A program made the translations under genes and the position numbers. From NCBI GenBank assembly GCA_008729055.1, contig SDUX01000001.1, forward strand, positions 3,201,206-3,265,205: a DNA stretch of 64,000 nucleotides, written 5' to 3'. This stretch comes from Pyropia haitanensis. Lineage: Eukaryota; Rhodophyta; Bangiophyceae; Bangiales; Bangiaceae. This document shows positions 48,554-59,696 of this stretch, piece by piece. How positions within the stretch are numbered: the stretch's first letter is position 1; every line of letters begins with the position of its first letter. The notes under the pieces were generated by a model. It worked only from the letters and a program-made list of their open reading frames with translations. It was not told where the DNA came from and did not search any database.

Positions 48554-51513
48554 GGGAGGCAAGGCAGGGTGACCGGGCGGGCCAGCACTCACGTGACTGC
48601 AAGGCCGGCGTGGTGCCAAACGACACGACCGACACAGACGAAGAAGGAAGAAAAGACGGTGGGGGGCGAGGTGGAGCGGTCTCAGCCACATAGGCTGGCT
48701 CACAAAGGTCGCGGCTACGCGGCTATGACCAGGTCTCTTGGTCAGAGGGGCGCAGGCAGGACCGCTCTTGCACAACCTTCCCAGTCCTCTTCCTTCAGGC
48801 GATCGGAGTCGGAGCGACGTGGCACTGGTTGGTAGCTGACAGTCGGGCAGTGTGCGGCTGTCGAACATCCAACAGGCACGCGCAGCCTGTCGACGATAAG
48901 TCCCTGTTTGTCCGATCTGGTCGACGTCAAAGCGCAGGTCTCAACCAACTTTCCAGTGATAGATGAGCTGTATCCGGCTAAGTAGATGGCTGCGACAAGA
49001 ATTTCCACGCCCCTGGCATTGATCTTGACATGGATCGTACATATTGCTGTCTTCTCAATTTTATCCGATCTGGTCGAAGTCAACAGCCGGGTCCAGAGCT
49101 GGTCAACTGCGTCTCAGCCATCCATGCAGCCGGATAAAACGGATCGACTAATAGGAAGTTGACAAGACCCAGTCTTGACTTTGATCACATCGGCCAAAAT
49201 TGGGAGGGCTGCAATATGAAAAGCAGCACAGTGATGGGTTGTTGAACGGGTTGGGCTCGGCCGCGTGTCCCGTCCACAACTGCAACGCGATGGCTCGGGT
49301 CCCATATCTCGCCCGCGGGAGCCACGGACGGCCGGGCGTGGCGCTCGTGCCGCCACGGCCGTCGTCGTCCTTGCCCTCTTTAAGCGCGGCGCCGCCGCGG
49401 CCATGGCATGCCGGGGGTGCGCGGGGCTCGCCGGCTTGGCAGAGGACGTCTGTTGCGGGGGTGATCGACTACGCCCACGCGGCACGGACAAGCAGCCCCG
49501 TCGGCGTCAACCCCCGCCCCCGCACCGCGCCCGCCTCGCCCCTGCGCCATCCCTCTTGACGACCGGTACGTGCGGCGCTCGTGGCCACCGCCACAACCGG
49601 CGGAGCGGCCTCCCCACCCCGTGCCGTGCGTGCCACCCGGCCCCGTGATGTACCCTTTTTGTTTGACGTGAGGCGCAGGGGCGGCTCTGGCGGTCTCCCC
49701 CCCCCCCCCTCCCCCCCGGTTGTGGCGTCCCCCTCGGCCCCGCCGCCCGGCCGCCGCGCCCCCGCGCCCGGGCACGCCGCGGCGTCTGCCACCGGGCCCG
49801 CGGCGCCATGCCTACGCGCGCCCCCGCTGGTGCCGCGTTTTTGTGCGGTGGGGCTGCTGGGCGTGGGGGGCTGTTGGGGATTGGGGGGGGGGGGGGGGGG
49901 GGGGGGGGTCGCGGGAGCGCCTATTTGGGCGTCCATGACGTTTTCATATGAGAGCTGAGGGCTGCTGGTGGCCTATTGTCTGTGTGGGCGTGTGTGTGCT
50001 CGTTGCACTTTCTGGAGCGGCCCTGTCGTCGCGGATGCTTGCCGCGGTGGGCGGACTGGGAGATGCTGACGGCCGATCGTTTGTCGCGTCGCGTCGCTTG
50101 GCCTGTGCGCTCTTGGTTCCGGGCGGCCGCACCCTGCTGGTGTTGTGTTGGGTGGCGCCCCCTTTTGCTCGTACTGTGCTGTGTTGATGGTGCGCCGTGC
50201 CGCCGGTCGCGTGGGCGACGGCCGTTGCGTCTGCGGGCGCACGTGCCCGATTGCGTTGCGTGCCGCGTCTGTCCCCCCTGCCGTGGATGTGGTGGCGCAC
50301 GCCTCGTTGCGGATGGAGGGGTTGTATCCGCGTGCAGCCTGGGCAGACCCCAGCAATAGGTTTTCTGTTTCCCCGTTTGTGTTGGCGTCGCTCGCCTCGT
50401 ACGTAGGGGTCACCAGCTCCCATTCTCCCGCACCTGTGTGGGACTTATTTGTATCCGTCTGGTACTGCGGGGCGGTCCTGTGGAGCGACGGGCCCGCGCT
50501 GTCCCAGCACCGCAGCCACCCTCTGTGCGTGGTGCGTCCTACGTGCACGGTGGGGTGCCCGCCGCGGCCGCCGTCGTGGCCGTCGCCACCGCCGCCGGCC
50601 GCCCCACCGGCGGCTCCGCATCCGCCCCGCCCCGCGGCGTGGCAGCACGCGTCGCCGACGGCGGCGGCCGCCCGCGGCGGGCCGCCGCCGCCGCCGCCGC
50701 CGCCGCCAACCCGCCGCCGCCGCGGCGGCGGCGGCGACCGCAGCGTCGCCGCCGGCGGGCGGCGCGGCGCGGCGGCGGCGGCGGCGGCGGCGGCGGCCGC
50801 GCCGCGCCGCGCCGCCGCCATTGCCGTCGCACGCCCCCCCCCGCCACGCCCGTCCCGCCCGTCTCCCCTGCCCCGCCCGCCGCCCCCCGCCGCCCCCCCC
50901 CCGCGCCGCACACGCGCGTGCACACGGCGCGCGGCGCCTCCGCCGCCGCGGCAGCGTTGCCGCCGCCGCGCCGCCGCCGCGGCCGCGCGGCCGCCGCCCC
51001 GTCGCGGCGCGCGCCCGCCGCCGCCGCGGCGGGGCGGCGCGGGGGGCGGCCGCGCGGCCGCGGCGGGGCGGGGGGGCAAACGCCCCCCCCCCCCACCCAC
51101 CCTCCCCCCCCCCCCCCCCCCCCCTGCCGCCGCCGTTCAAACGTTTGAAATTCGACCGCCCCGCCGCCGCGCGCGCGCGCACGGGGGCGGGGGCGGGCGG
51201 GAGGGCACGGCCGCGCGCGCGCCGCGGCGGGCGCCCGCACGCGCGCGTGCACCGCGCGTGCAGGCGGCGGCGGCCGCCGCCTCGGTGGCGGCCATCCCAG
51301 GCCCCCCCGTCCAGTGTGCCCCCACCGTCCCGGGCCGCCGCCGTCGACACGCCTCCCGTCAGACGACGTGCCCCGAGGACGCGGTCCGACGCGTGCGCTG
51401 CTCGCCGCCGCCAACGTGCAACGCGCCCGCCGCCCTGACGCGCCCGTCCCCCTCCCCCCCCCCCCCCCTTCCCCACTGCCCGGTTGCGCCGCCCCCCCCC
51501 CCCGCCAGCCACC
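48554..51513. other. Divergent intergenic region, 3 kb
   Basis: It includes a lower-GC island at about 48840-49250 and GC-only sequence with C runs at 50560-51130. A G run of about 20 bases lies near 49888-49909. No domain was recognised in any frame. Confidence 0.4.
48840..49250. other. Low-GC island with a duplicated motif
   Basis: TCCGATCTGGTCGA(C/A)GTCAA occurs twice, at 48911-48930 and 49064-49083. A minus-strand frame (49083-48742) spans both copies and reads more like natural protein than its surroundings (HVKINARGVEILVAAIYLAG). That pattern is loosely like the start of a non-LTR retrotransposon endonuclease, but the match is too weak to name. It is probably a mobile-element fragment. 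Confidence 0.35.
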
Positions 51514-51747
51514 ATGGCCGCCGTGTCCTTTGCCGCCCCCCCCACCGCCCCCCCCCCTCCCCCCCCCCCCCAGGCGGCTTCCCCCCCCCCCTCCCCCCCC
51601 ACCGCGGACCTCCTCGACCGCCTCGCCCGGCACGACGCCTTTCTCGTCGCCACCGCCTCGGCGGGCACCCCCGACGCACTCGCTCTCATCCCCCCCCCCC
51701 CCACCCCCCCCGCCACCACCGCCACCACCGCCACCACCACCACCACC

Positions 51748-51779
<32 letters not shown>

Positions 51780-53397
51780 GAACAACAATGACAATGACGA
51801 CGACGACGACGACGACAAGCACGACGCGACGACCGCCGCGGCGGCCGCCGCGGCGGTGGCGGCGACGCCCGTCCCCCCCCCCCTCGCCGCCGCCCGCCTC
51901 GCCGCGGCGCACAAGTCCCTCGCCGCCCGCAAGACGACCGGCACGGCGGCGGCGGCCAAAGGCGCCTTCCTCGCCGCCATCGTCGCGGACGGCCCCGTCC
52001 CCGACGGCGCCGCCATCGCCACCGCCGAGGTTGCCAAGGCGCGCGCGAAAAAGGCGCTCGGCCGCGCCAAGGCGGACCGCCGGTCCGCCGAGGCGGGCCT
52101 CGCCGCCGACGTGCGCGCGCTCGCCGCCGCCGCCGCCGACGCGGACGCCGCGTGGGCGCTCGCCGCCGCCGCCGCGCGGGGCGTCGCCGCCGCCGCGGCA
52201 GGGCGGGCGGTCGCCGCCGCGGCGGGGCGGGCGGCGGCGGCGGGTGCGGTGCGCGCCGAGGTGGCCGCCGCCGCCGCCGCCGCCGCCGCGGCGGTGGTGG
52301 TGCCGACGGCGGCGCCACCGCCCGACGCGGCCGCCGCCGCGACGGCCGCCGCCGCCGCGGCGGTCGGCGGCCGCCTCGCCGCGGCGGCGGCCGCGCGCGT
52401 CAGCGCGGTAAAGGCGGCGCAGCTGCGCGCCCTCGACGCGGCCAACCGGCGCCTCGCCGACACCGTCGCCGCCGCCGACGCTGCCGCCGCCGCCGCCGAG
52501 GCCGCCGCCGCCGCCGCCGCCGCCGCCGATGCGGACCGCGTGCACGCGGCGGCCGCAACGTACGCGGCGGCGTTTGAGGGGGCGCCGCCGGGCTCGGCGC
52601 GCGCCGCGGCGGTGCTGGACTGGGCCGCCGCCGAGGCCGCCGCGGCGGGCCCGCCGACCGAGCTGTACGCCGCGCGGCTGACGGCACGGGAGGGGCGGCT
52701 GCTGACGCTGCGGCTGCCCGTGCCGCCGCCGCCGCCGTCGGCGGGCGGCGGCGGCGGCGGCGGCGGCGGCGATGGCGGCGGCACGCCGCCGCCGCCGCTA
52801 CCGCCCGCCGCCCACACGGTGCGGCTGTGGGTGAGCGCGGTGACGACCGGCGGCGCGGCCGGCGTGGCCGGCGCGGGCGCCATGGCCGTCACGGACGTGG
52901 AGGTGACGCCGCCCGTGGCGGGCGTGGACGTGCGCGCGCTCCTCGCCGCGCCGCCGCCCGTCTTTGCCGCGGATGTGGTGCTGGCGCTGGCAACGGCGGT
53001 CGCCGCGCGGCCGCCGCGGGGGGGGGGGGGTGACGGCCGCCCGCCGCGCGGCCGCCGCGCGTCATTGGGGGGGGCGGGGGAGGGGGGGGGAGCGCCGCCA
53101 CCCCGCCCGGCCCACGGCGCGCGCGCCCACCGGTCGGGCGGGGCCGACGCGGCGGGCACGCGCGGGCGGCGCGTCGGCCGCGGCCACGCGCACGGCAAGG
53201 GCGGTGGTGCGGGCATGGCGGGCGGGGGCGGCGCGGCGTGGCGTGGCGGGCGGTCGCCCACACACACACACACAAAAAAAAGAAGAGGAAAGCCACAGCA
53301 ACGATCCGCCCAGCGGGCAGCCCCGCCCCCCCCCACCCCCCCCCACCCCAACCCCCCCCCAACCCCCTCCCCTCCTCCCCCACCCCCACGACCCTAG
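51514..53397 (+). CDS. Ala-rich coiled-coil protein with a C-terminal beta domain
   Basis: 628 codons from ATG 51514 in a good context (CCACCATGG). Order: Pro/Ala leader; a short helical piece (ADLLDRLARHDAFLVATA); runs of Thr, Asn and Asp (51717-51820); a long Ala-rich heptad region of about 250 residues with regularly placed Lys, Arg and Glu; then a compact end (LYAARLTAREGRLLTLRLPV, HTVRLWVSAVTTGG, AVTDVEVTPPVAGVDVRALL, FAADVVLALATAV). Coiled coil plus a small RWD-like end resembles the kinetochore protein Spc25 in layout, which is speculation. The stretch after about 53020 follows a G run; in another frame a TGA comes immediately after it, so the last ~120 codons are doubtful. The N-terminal Pro tract is from C runs. 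Confidence 0.55.
51717..51820 (+). repeat. CAC/AAC/GAC compound microsatellite in coding sequence
   Basis: ACC/CAC triplets pass into AAC triplets and then GAC triplets in one frame, encoding runs of Thr, Asn and Asp. The gradual change suggests point mutation of one expanding triplet array. Confidence 0.85.
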
Positions 53398-53825
53398 CTA
53401 GGGCGCCTTGACCTTTTTCACCGGCGCCTTTTTCAGGATGAGCGCAAACGACACGATGAGCACCGCCGCGGCGGCGGCCCCCCCCCCAGCAGCGCCCGCA
53501 GCAGCGCCGGCCGCGCGGCGGCCGCGCGCAGCGCGGCCACCCCCCCCACGGTGACGGCGGAAAAGACGGCGCGGAGGCCGCCCGTCCGCGGCCGCGACGG
53601 CGGGAAGGTGGCGTACGCGCCCGCGGGGCGGCCGCCGCGTCGGGGCAGCGGCGGGATGGGGTGGAGGGCGCCCATATCCGCCGCCGCCGCGTACTCGGCG
53701 AGCAGCGCGTCCTTGACCACCCACCGGTGGGTGAGCCACGCCTCGAGCGCCGCGTCGCTGCCGAGCGCGGCGGGCGCCGCCGCCGCGGCCGCCGCCGTGC
53801 CCGTCGCGCCGGGCGCGGGCTCGGC

Positions 53826-53870
<45 letters not shown>

Positions 53871-54134
53871 GGGGGCGGCGCCGCCCCCGTTGGCGCCGCC
53901 GCCCCCCATCGCGCCGCCGCCCCCATTCGCGCCGCCGCCGCTGTGGCGGGCGGGGGCCGCGGCGGCGGCCGCGGCGCCGCGGGCGTCCCCGCCCGGCAGC
54001 GACGCCATCGGGTGGTACGTCACGTGCATGTGGATGGTGGACGCGGCGCGGCCGCTGAGGCACTGCCACACGGTCGGCGGGGTGGGCGGCTCAAACACAA
54101 ACGTCGCGTCGACGACCGCCTCAAAGACCGGCTT

Positions 54135-54194
<60 letters not shown>

Positions 54195-55898
54195 GCCGCC
54201 GCCACCGCCGCCACCGCCGCCCGCGCGTGCCCCGCCGCCGCCGCCCGCGGCGGTGGCACCGGCGGCCGCGGGTGGCGGCGCCCGCGCCGCCTGGATGGCC
54301 GCGACAAACGCCTTGAAGCGCGGGAAGAGGAGGTGCGACAGCACCGGCAGCCCCCGGGAGCGGGCGTAGGCCTGCGACGCGGCCACCTTGGCGCCCGTCC
54401 GCCGGGAGCCCTCGGGGAAGAGGACCACCCAGTAGGGCGTCGCCGTCGACGCGATGCTGTACAGTTCGGTGGACAGCCGCGACGCGTCGGTGCGCCAGTC
54501 ACGGCGGAGGAAGACGTACTCGCCGCAGCGGAGCATCCACCCAAATATTGGGACGCGGCCAATGCTGCGGCGGCGCGCGCCGGGGTGGCCAAGGGCGGCG
54601 GCGGCGGCGGCGGGGGGGGGGCGGGATCCGTTGCGCACCAGTCACAGCAAACCGTGGCCGCGCAGCGGAAGTGGGGGACGGGCCGTCCGAGGGGTGGTCA
54701 GTGCATGTCCGTCCGACGCGCCACGACCACCAACGAAAGGAAAAAAAAAAAAAAAAGACGGAGCGGGCAACACACAGAGGCACAGCAGCCGCCAGGCGGA
54801 CGGCGTGCCCCCCCCCCCCCCCCGGCCGGCCACCCACCCGCACGTACCTCTCCTTGACAATCGCCTTGACACACCCCGGGAACGGCGGGGGCATGCGGGC
54901 AAACCACGCCAGCCCCGCGATGCCGTCGATGTCGCTCACGTGGTTGATGACGACCAGCGCGCGCACGTTGGGCGGCACCCGCTCCCCGTGGGTGACCACC
55001 TTGCACGAGGACCACTCCTCCAGCAGGAACGACGCGGCCGACATGTAGATGGACATGAGCCTGCCCGCAAAAAAGACAAAAAAAGACAAAAAAACAGAAC
55101 GACACACCACGCAGCCGCACCGGTCGCACAGACAGACCGGGAAAACAACCGACGGGTTGGGGGGGGAAGGGTGGCCGGCGGGGGAGCCGCAAGCCCACCA
55201 AGGACGCGGCGGTCAGTGACTGTCCAGCCAGCGCGGGCCGAGACCGACGCGGCGGCACCCCCCCCACACCCGCTACGGAGGGGGCGCCCCCACGACGGCG
55301 GCACGCGCCAGCGCGGGCGGTGCGGGCGCCGTCCCGCCCGCCGCCACCCGCGCGCGCATCGGCCAGACGCTCCCGGCGAGCGGGCGCCAGCGCCCACACC
55401 CCGCCGCCCCGCCGGCGGCCCGCTCCATCCCGCAGCCGGCACCGCCCCCACGCCCACAGTCACCCGGTGGCCACCGCCCCCCCCCCCCCCCCCTCCTCCA
55501 CACCCGCACCCTCGTCCACCCCATCGCGGCACCCCTCCACCCGCCGTCACCCTCCACCACCCACGCTCCTCCACGTCCCCTCCCCCTCCCCCACCCCCCC
55601 CCCCAACTCGCCCGTCCCCACCCCCCCCACCCCCCCCCCCAACTCGCCCGCCCCCACCCCCCCCACCCCCCCCCACCCCCCCCCCAGCCCCCCCCCCCCC
55701 CGGGTGTCCCCCCACCACCAAGCACACCCAAACGCACCACACATTGATATCCCGAGCGCGCTGCACGGACAGCAGCCCCCCCGCGGCGGCCACCGCCAGC
55801 TGCACCCCATTCACCGCCACCCCCGCGGCGATCAGCAGGTAGGTTATCGTCGCGACGCGGACGCCGTCGACGACGCCCCGCGCCACGCGGGCCGCCAT
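53398..55898 (-). CDS. Lysophospholipid (1-acylglycerol-3-phosphate) acyltransferase, three exons
   Basis: Exons 55898-55738, 55060-54848 and 54564-53398. Junctions: AATGTGTG|GTGCGT to GGGCAG|GCTC, giving NVWLMSIYM; and GAGAG|GTACGT to CGCAG|CATT, giving VKESIGRVPIFGW. AGPAT/LCLAT-type enzymes transfer an acyl group to lysophosphatidic acid or similar lipids in the ER. Exon 1 has an N-terminal TM helix (ATITYLLIAAGVAV). Exon 2 holds motif I, NH-x4-D (H94, D99, INHVSDIDG). Exon 3 holds the SIGRVPIFGWMLRCGEY block and motif III FPEGSR (174-179). Long poly-Gly (about 54130-54240) and poly-Ala (about 53820-53880) inserts lie in variable loops. At the C run 53480-53488 the frame changes: the main frame ends at 53433 without sense, while the other gives a TM helix and lysine-rich tail (VLIVSFALILKKAPVKKVKA) ending at 53398, so one base is probably miscounted. 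Confidence 0.85.
55595..55705. repeat. C-rich minisatellite in acyltransferase intron 1
   Basis: Units of about 30-40 bp combining long C runs with AACTCGCCCG, at least two clear copies. It lies in the 677-bp first intron (55737-55061) and probably varies in length. Confidence 0.6.
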
Positions 55899-55966
55899 GG
55901 TCGGCGGCGGCGCGGCGGCGCCGCCCGGACCGCCGCCACCGCTCGTCCGACGCGGGGACGGGCGGC

Positions 55967-56018
<52 letters not shown>

Positions 56019-56633
56019 GGCGGCGGCCGGGGGGGTCCGCCCGGGGGGGGGGCGGTCGCGCCCGCAAAGTCCGCGGCCGCGGGGGGGGGGCGTCCATGGC
56101 CCGCGGCGGCGACCGGGGGGAAGGGGGGGGGGGGGGGGAGGGGAGAGGGGGGGAGGCGAGACGACGGTGGATGGGGCGGCGGGAGCGCACGGCGGGAGCC
56201 TCTGCGGGGCACCGACGGTGGAGAGGCGGGGGCGCGGCGGCCGGGCCGACGGGACCCGGCAGACGGGCCGCTGACCGGCGGGGACGCCGCCCAGCCCCGC
56301 CACGGGCGCGCCCACCACCGACTCGCGACCGGCGCGCTGCCGGGGGGCCCGCCGCCAAGCCGCGGGGGGCTGTGGCCGTCGGGTAGCTCTAGCACGGCAA
56401 GAGCGGGCCCGCGGCGGCGGGCAGTGCCGGGCAGCGGAGCGGCCCGCGGCGAGGGGGGGGGGGGGGTGAGCGCGCCGCGCCGGCGGCAGCGTCGACGCGA
56501 CGCAGCGGCGGCGGCGACGCGGGCGGGCCCGCCCCGTCGGCGGCGGCGGCGGCGGCAGTGGCTGTCCCGTCCCAGCGTCGGGCGGGGATCAATGGGGGCG
56601 CGCCCCGCCGCCGCCGCCGGCCGAGCGGGCCAC
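55899..56633. other. GC-rich upstream region of the acyltransferase
   Basis: GGC repeats and G runs with no recognisable coding motif. It probably contains the acyltransferase promoter and 5' untranslated region. Confidence 0.45.
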
Positions 56634-58989
56634 AGCGCAGTGGGGTCTAACCCATGAACCTCTGCGGGCAGCGCAGTGCTCCTTATTCCGGGATCCACTT
56701 CAAGCGGCTTCAAGGCTTGACGCGCTTGAAGAAACCTTGAATTCTCTTGAAGCGCTCGCGCTTCAAGGTCCGCCGACCCGCCTAAACGGCTGCGAATCAG
56801 ACCTTGAATCGAGCGTTTAGAGCACTTAATCGAGTAACAACTACCGCACAGTACATGGTTAAGAGGGTGTGCCGATGTCTAAGCGAAGCAGCCCAGTCCT
56901 TTGCAAGTCGAGTGAAGTCTCCCGGTCAGTCCACCGGCAGCGCCCGGCCGCGCACGAAAAGTCTCTCAAGCAACGGGCAGCAGCCCGGGCCGAGGTCCGG
57001 TCCAGATGCAGGGAACGGCCACAGCCGCAGTATCCCCTCCAACGGGCCTACCACGCCGCTGAATCTCTCCGCCTCCCTGCCCCCTTCTCCCCTCACCAGT
57101 CGTGAGTGGGGCACCCTACCCACCTGGCGCAGACGTCGTGCACTAGGGCCGATGGCGGCGGCGGCTGCCGCACCTGTGCCGGTCCCCCTGCCGCCTTCCC
57201 TCCATACCGGCGGTGGGTGCGGCACCCGACCTGCTCGGGTCAAGCAATGCGTACGCGGGTAGTCGCCGTCACCTCTTTCGTTCCATGAACCCATCGTGCT
57301 GGCACTTTTCCCGGTCATACCAGTGGCGGACACCCCGGCGGCGACGGGCGGGACCAGTCAACTGTTGGAAAAGTTGGAGAGAGAACATGGTCGAGATAGC
57401 GCGCCGCTCACTCGGAACATGTCCCCATCCTCACGAGCAGGGCGGCCAGTGCGAAGACAGAGCCACTTCTCATCACTGCTGTTATGCTTCGCCAGGTCTG
57501 GCGGTTCGTTTGTATTGTGTAAGCTAATTTGCACACAACTGTGCAAAGACGCACCGGCACCGTCCCAGAGGCGTGTTGGAAGCGACGGGAAAAGTTCATG
57601 CATCGTCGTAACTGGCGTCTTTCTAGCCCTGCAGGAGGGACTTTGACGTCAGATCCACCTATTTGAAGCGCCGTACTTCCCTTAACGAGGCCATTCAAGC
57701 GCACTTCAAGGTCAGGGCCGGTCGCGAATCGCTAATGCGCGACCTTGAAAAACGCTTGAATTTCCTTGAAAAAACGTACCCCTGCACGATTTTCGCACTT
57801 TTTCTACACACCATCGTGTAGCTCTCCCTGTTGCGGTGCGTACCATGTGTCGTACGACCGCGAAAACGATGCAGGGGCAAAAGCATCAAGCATATTCAAG
57901 CTCTGTACTAAGAGATCGGCGTTTCCAGCGCCTGAGGGGGGGGTCACGGGGGCTACAATTCAAGGTTTCTTCAAGCGCTTCAAGCCTTGAAGCCGCTTGA
58001 AGTGGATCCCGGAATAAGGAGCACTGCGCAGTGCACACCCCAAAATCAGCCGTTTTTGACCAGAGTGACACCGCGAAACGGCAATGCGAGTGTCATTTCG
58101 AGTGCACAGCTTTGTCAGTTTGATTGCACGGAGTGCAATGCACAGGGTGCACAACGAACGTCCTGTGCGACGCAACGAGCGCATCACATGAGCACGACAC
58201 AGTCGCCCGAGATGATCATGAAAAAAATTGCATAGGATTCGGAATCAAATAGGTAGACACACTTGTCAATCGAAACGAGGACTCATTGTAATTGCATTGT
58301 ATTTGAAATAACCGTGAACTGTGTTTCTGTTGTGAGCCATCTGTTGGCCGGTCGTATGTACGTATACTGCGGCGGACGGGGGTTCTTGTGCCAGCAGCGG
58401 TCCGGAGGAGTCCTTTGGGCGTCGGTATACATGCGAGAGTGTGTATTTCTTGTCCGTCAAGTGTTATCGTGTGGTATTGGAAGTCTGGTTCGACACATAC
58501 TGCTTTGCAATTGTATCTCGTTCATAGCAAATCATGCACATGCATTCCCGAGAGTCTTGCATCGCATCCTGTCCCGCGAGATCCCTCTGAGTGGAGCGCC
58601 TCATGAGGGTGTGTCGTCGGCACCGTTGACGTGCACTGCTGTTCACTCAGAATGACAATGCGTGCAATAAAAATGACAATGCGTGCACCGAAGAGCGCGT
58701 ACTTTTGCACTCCTACGGCGTCCGAGCGCGCTACGACGATGTAGGTGAGTTCCGAAGACGAGGACAAGAACAAGGAGATGCCTCAGTACATGGACCACGT
58801 CGTCGAGGAAAAAAAATGCTCCGGAACGATCCATAGGGGGGTGTATACGGCCATTGCGTCGAGTGACAAAAAAAACCACCTCCTACGGGGTCAAAAACGG
58901 CGATTTGGGCGGCCCTGTGCACTGTTTGTGCAATGCACTGGGCCCGATTTTGGGCCGCGCACTGGCCACGGTTTAGACCCCACTGCGCA
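56634..58989. mobile_element. Outer inverted-repeat element (non-coding), interrupted by an inner one
   Basis: GCGCAGTGGGGTCTAA at 56634-56649 is repeated in inverse orientation at 58974-58989. Farther in, CCGTTTTTGACC with flanking CAGTGCACA and CCCAAA motifs at about 58026-58064 matches the inverse of about 58883-58925. The left terminal repeat is therefore split by the element at 56671-58029. The ends (CAGTGGGG...) resemble hAT-type termini, but no convincing 8-bp target duplication was found. No transposase is encoded, so it would be non-autonomous. Confidence 0.6.
56671..58029. mobile_element. Inner inverted-repeat element inserted in the outer one
   Basis: Nearly perfect inverted terminal repeats of about 72 bp: the left arm starts GCGCAGTGCTCCTTATTCCG (56671) and the right arm is its inverse ending at 58029. 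The arms contain repeated CTTCAAG/CTTGAAG motifs that also recur inside (56750-56815, 57690-57770), making it strongly self-complementary. If the repeat proper begins AGTGCTCC, the flanking GCGC on both sides would be a 4-bp target duplication. No protein is encoded, so it is a foldback or MITE-type element. Confidence 0.75.
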
Positions 58990-59134
58990 GCCGCGCCGGC
59001 CGCCGCCGCCCGCGGCGGGCGCGCGGGGGGGGGGGGGGGGGAGGGCGGGGGTGGGTTGTACCTGCCGCTCGCGGCACCCTCCCCGCCCCAACCGCCGCGG
59101 CGAGCAGGCCAAAGGTGGGGGGCGGGCGTGGGGG

Positions 59135-59696
59135 TAAGGTTGTCAGTCGTTAAGAAAAGTCGTTAAACGAAAGTCGTTAAACGATCGTTATAACGATCGT
59201 TAAATCGTTAAGGTCCAGGGACGAAACCTCGTTAAAGTCGTTAATTCCAGGCGCATGTGTATTTACATGTCGGGCAGTGCAATTCTGGAGGACGGTGCCA
59301 CATGCGCACTCAGTCCAAGACTTGAGGGTCCGGATTGCTGACTTCGCGGCTGCCCTCCGCGCGCTCCTGCGACCAACGAAGCCACCGGCGCAGGCTGCAC
59401 CACTACTCTTCCTTGTCGTCGCTTCTGGGCGCCTCTGAGCAGCTAGATGGACCTGTGGGCTGCCTTTCGCAAAACTAGCGACCACGTGCTGGACGGCGAT
59501 GGAAAGGCGACCAACTATTGGGTTGCCTTGTGCCGCGCCTGCGAGGCAGCCCACCAACAGTACCAGTACAATGTAAGTAGTTAACAAATATGTCGGTAAG
59601 GTGGGTCGTTAAAGTCGTTAAACGACATCGTTAAAGTCGTTAAACGATCGTTAACTCGGTAAGGTTTTTCTTAACGATCGTTAAGTGCCAACCTTA
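59135..59696. mobile_element. MITE-like element built of CGTTAA repeats
   Basis: 562 bp with ends TAAGGTTG and CAACCTTA. Both terminal zones (to about 59250, and from about 59610) consist of repeated (A)GTCGTTAAA and TTAACGATCGTTAA units in mirror arrangement. GTGGGGG flanks both sides (59128-59134 and 59697-59703), a likely 7-8-bp target duplication as made by hAT transposases, although the right copy runs into a G tract. The middle is unrelated GC-richer DNA without a credible ATG-initiated gene. Confidence 0.65.

Noticed and set aside
50445..53351. 968-codon minus-strand frame opposite the Ala-rich protein
   Set aside because: It is the mirror of a GC-rich coding strand; the plus strand has a good start context and an ordered layout, including heptads and a compact C-terminus.
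59177..59587. Minus-strand frame with a signal-peptide-like start inside the CGTTAA element
   Set aside because: It begins at TTG with no ATG, and its C-terminal part is just the terminal repeat array read as protein.
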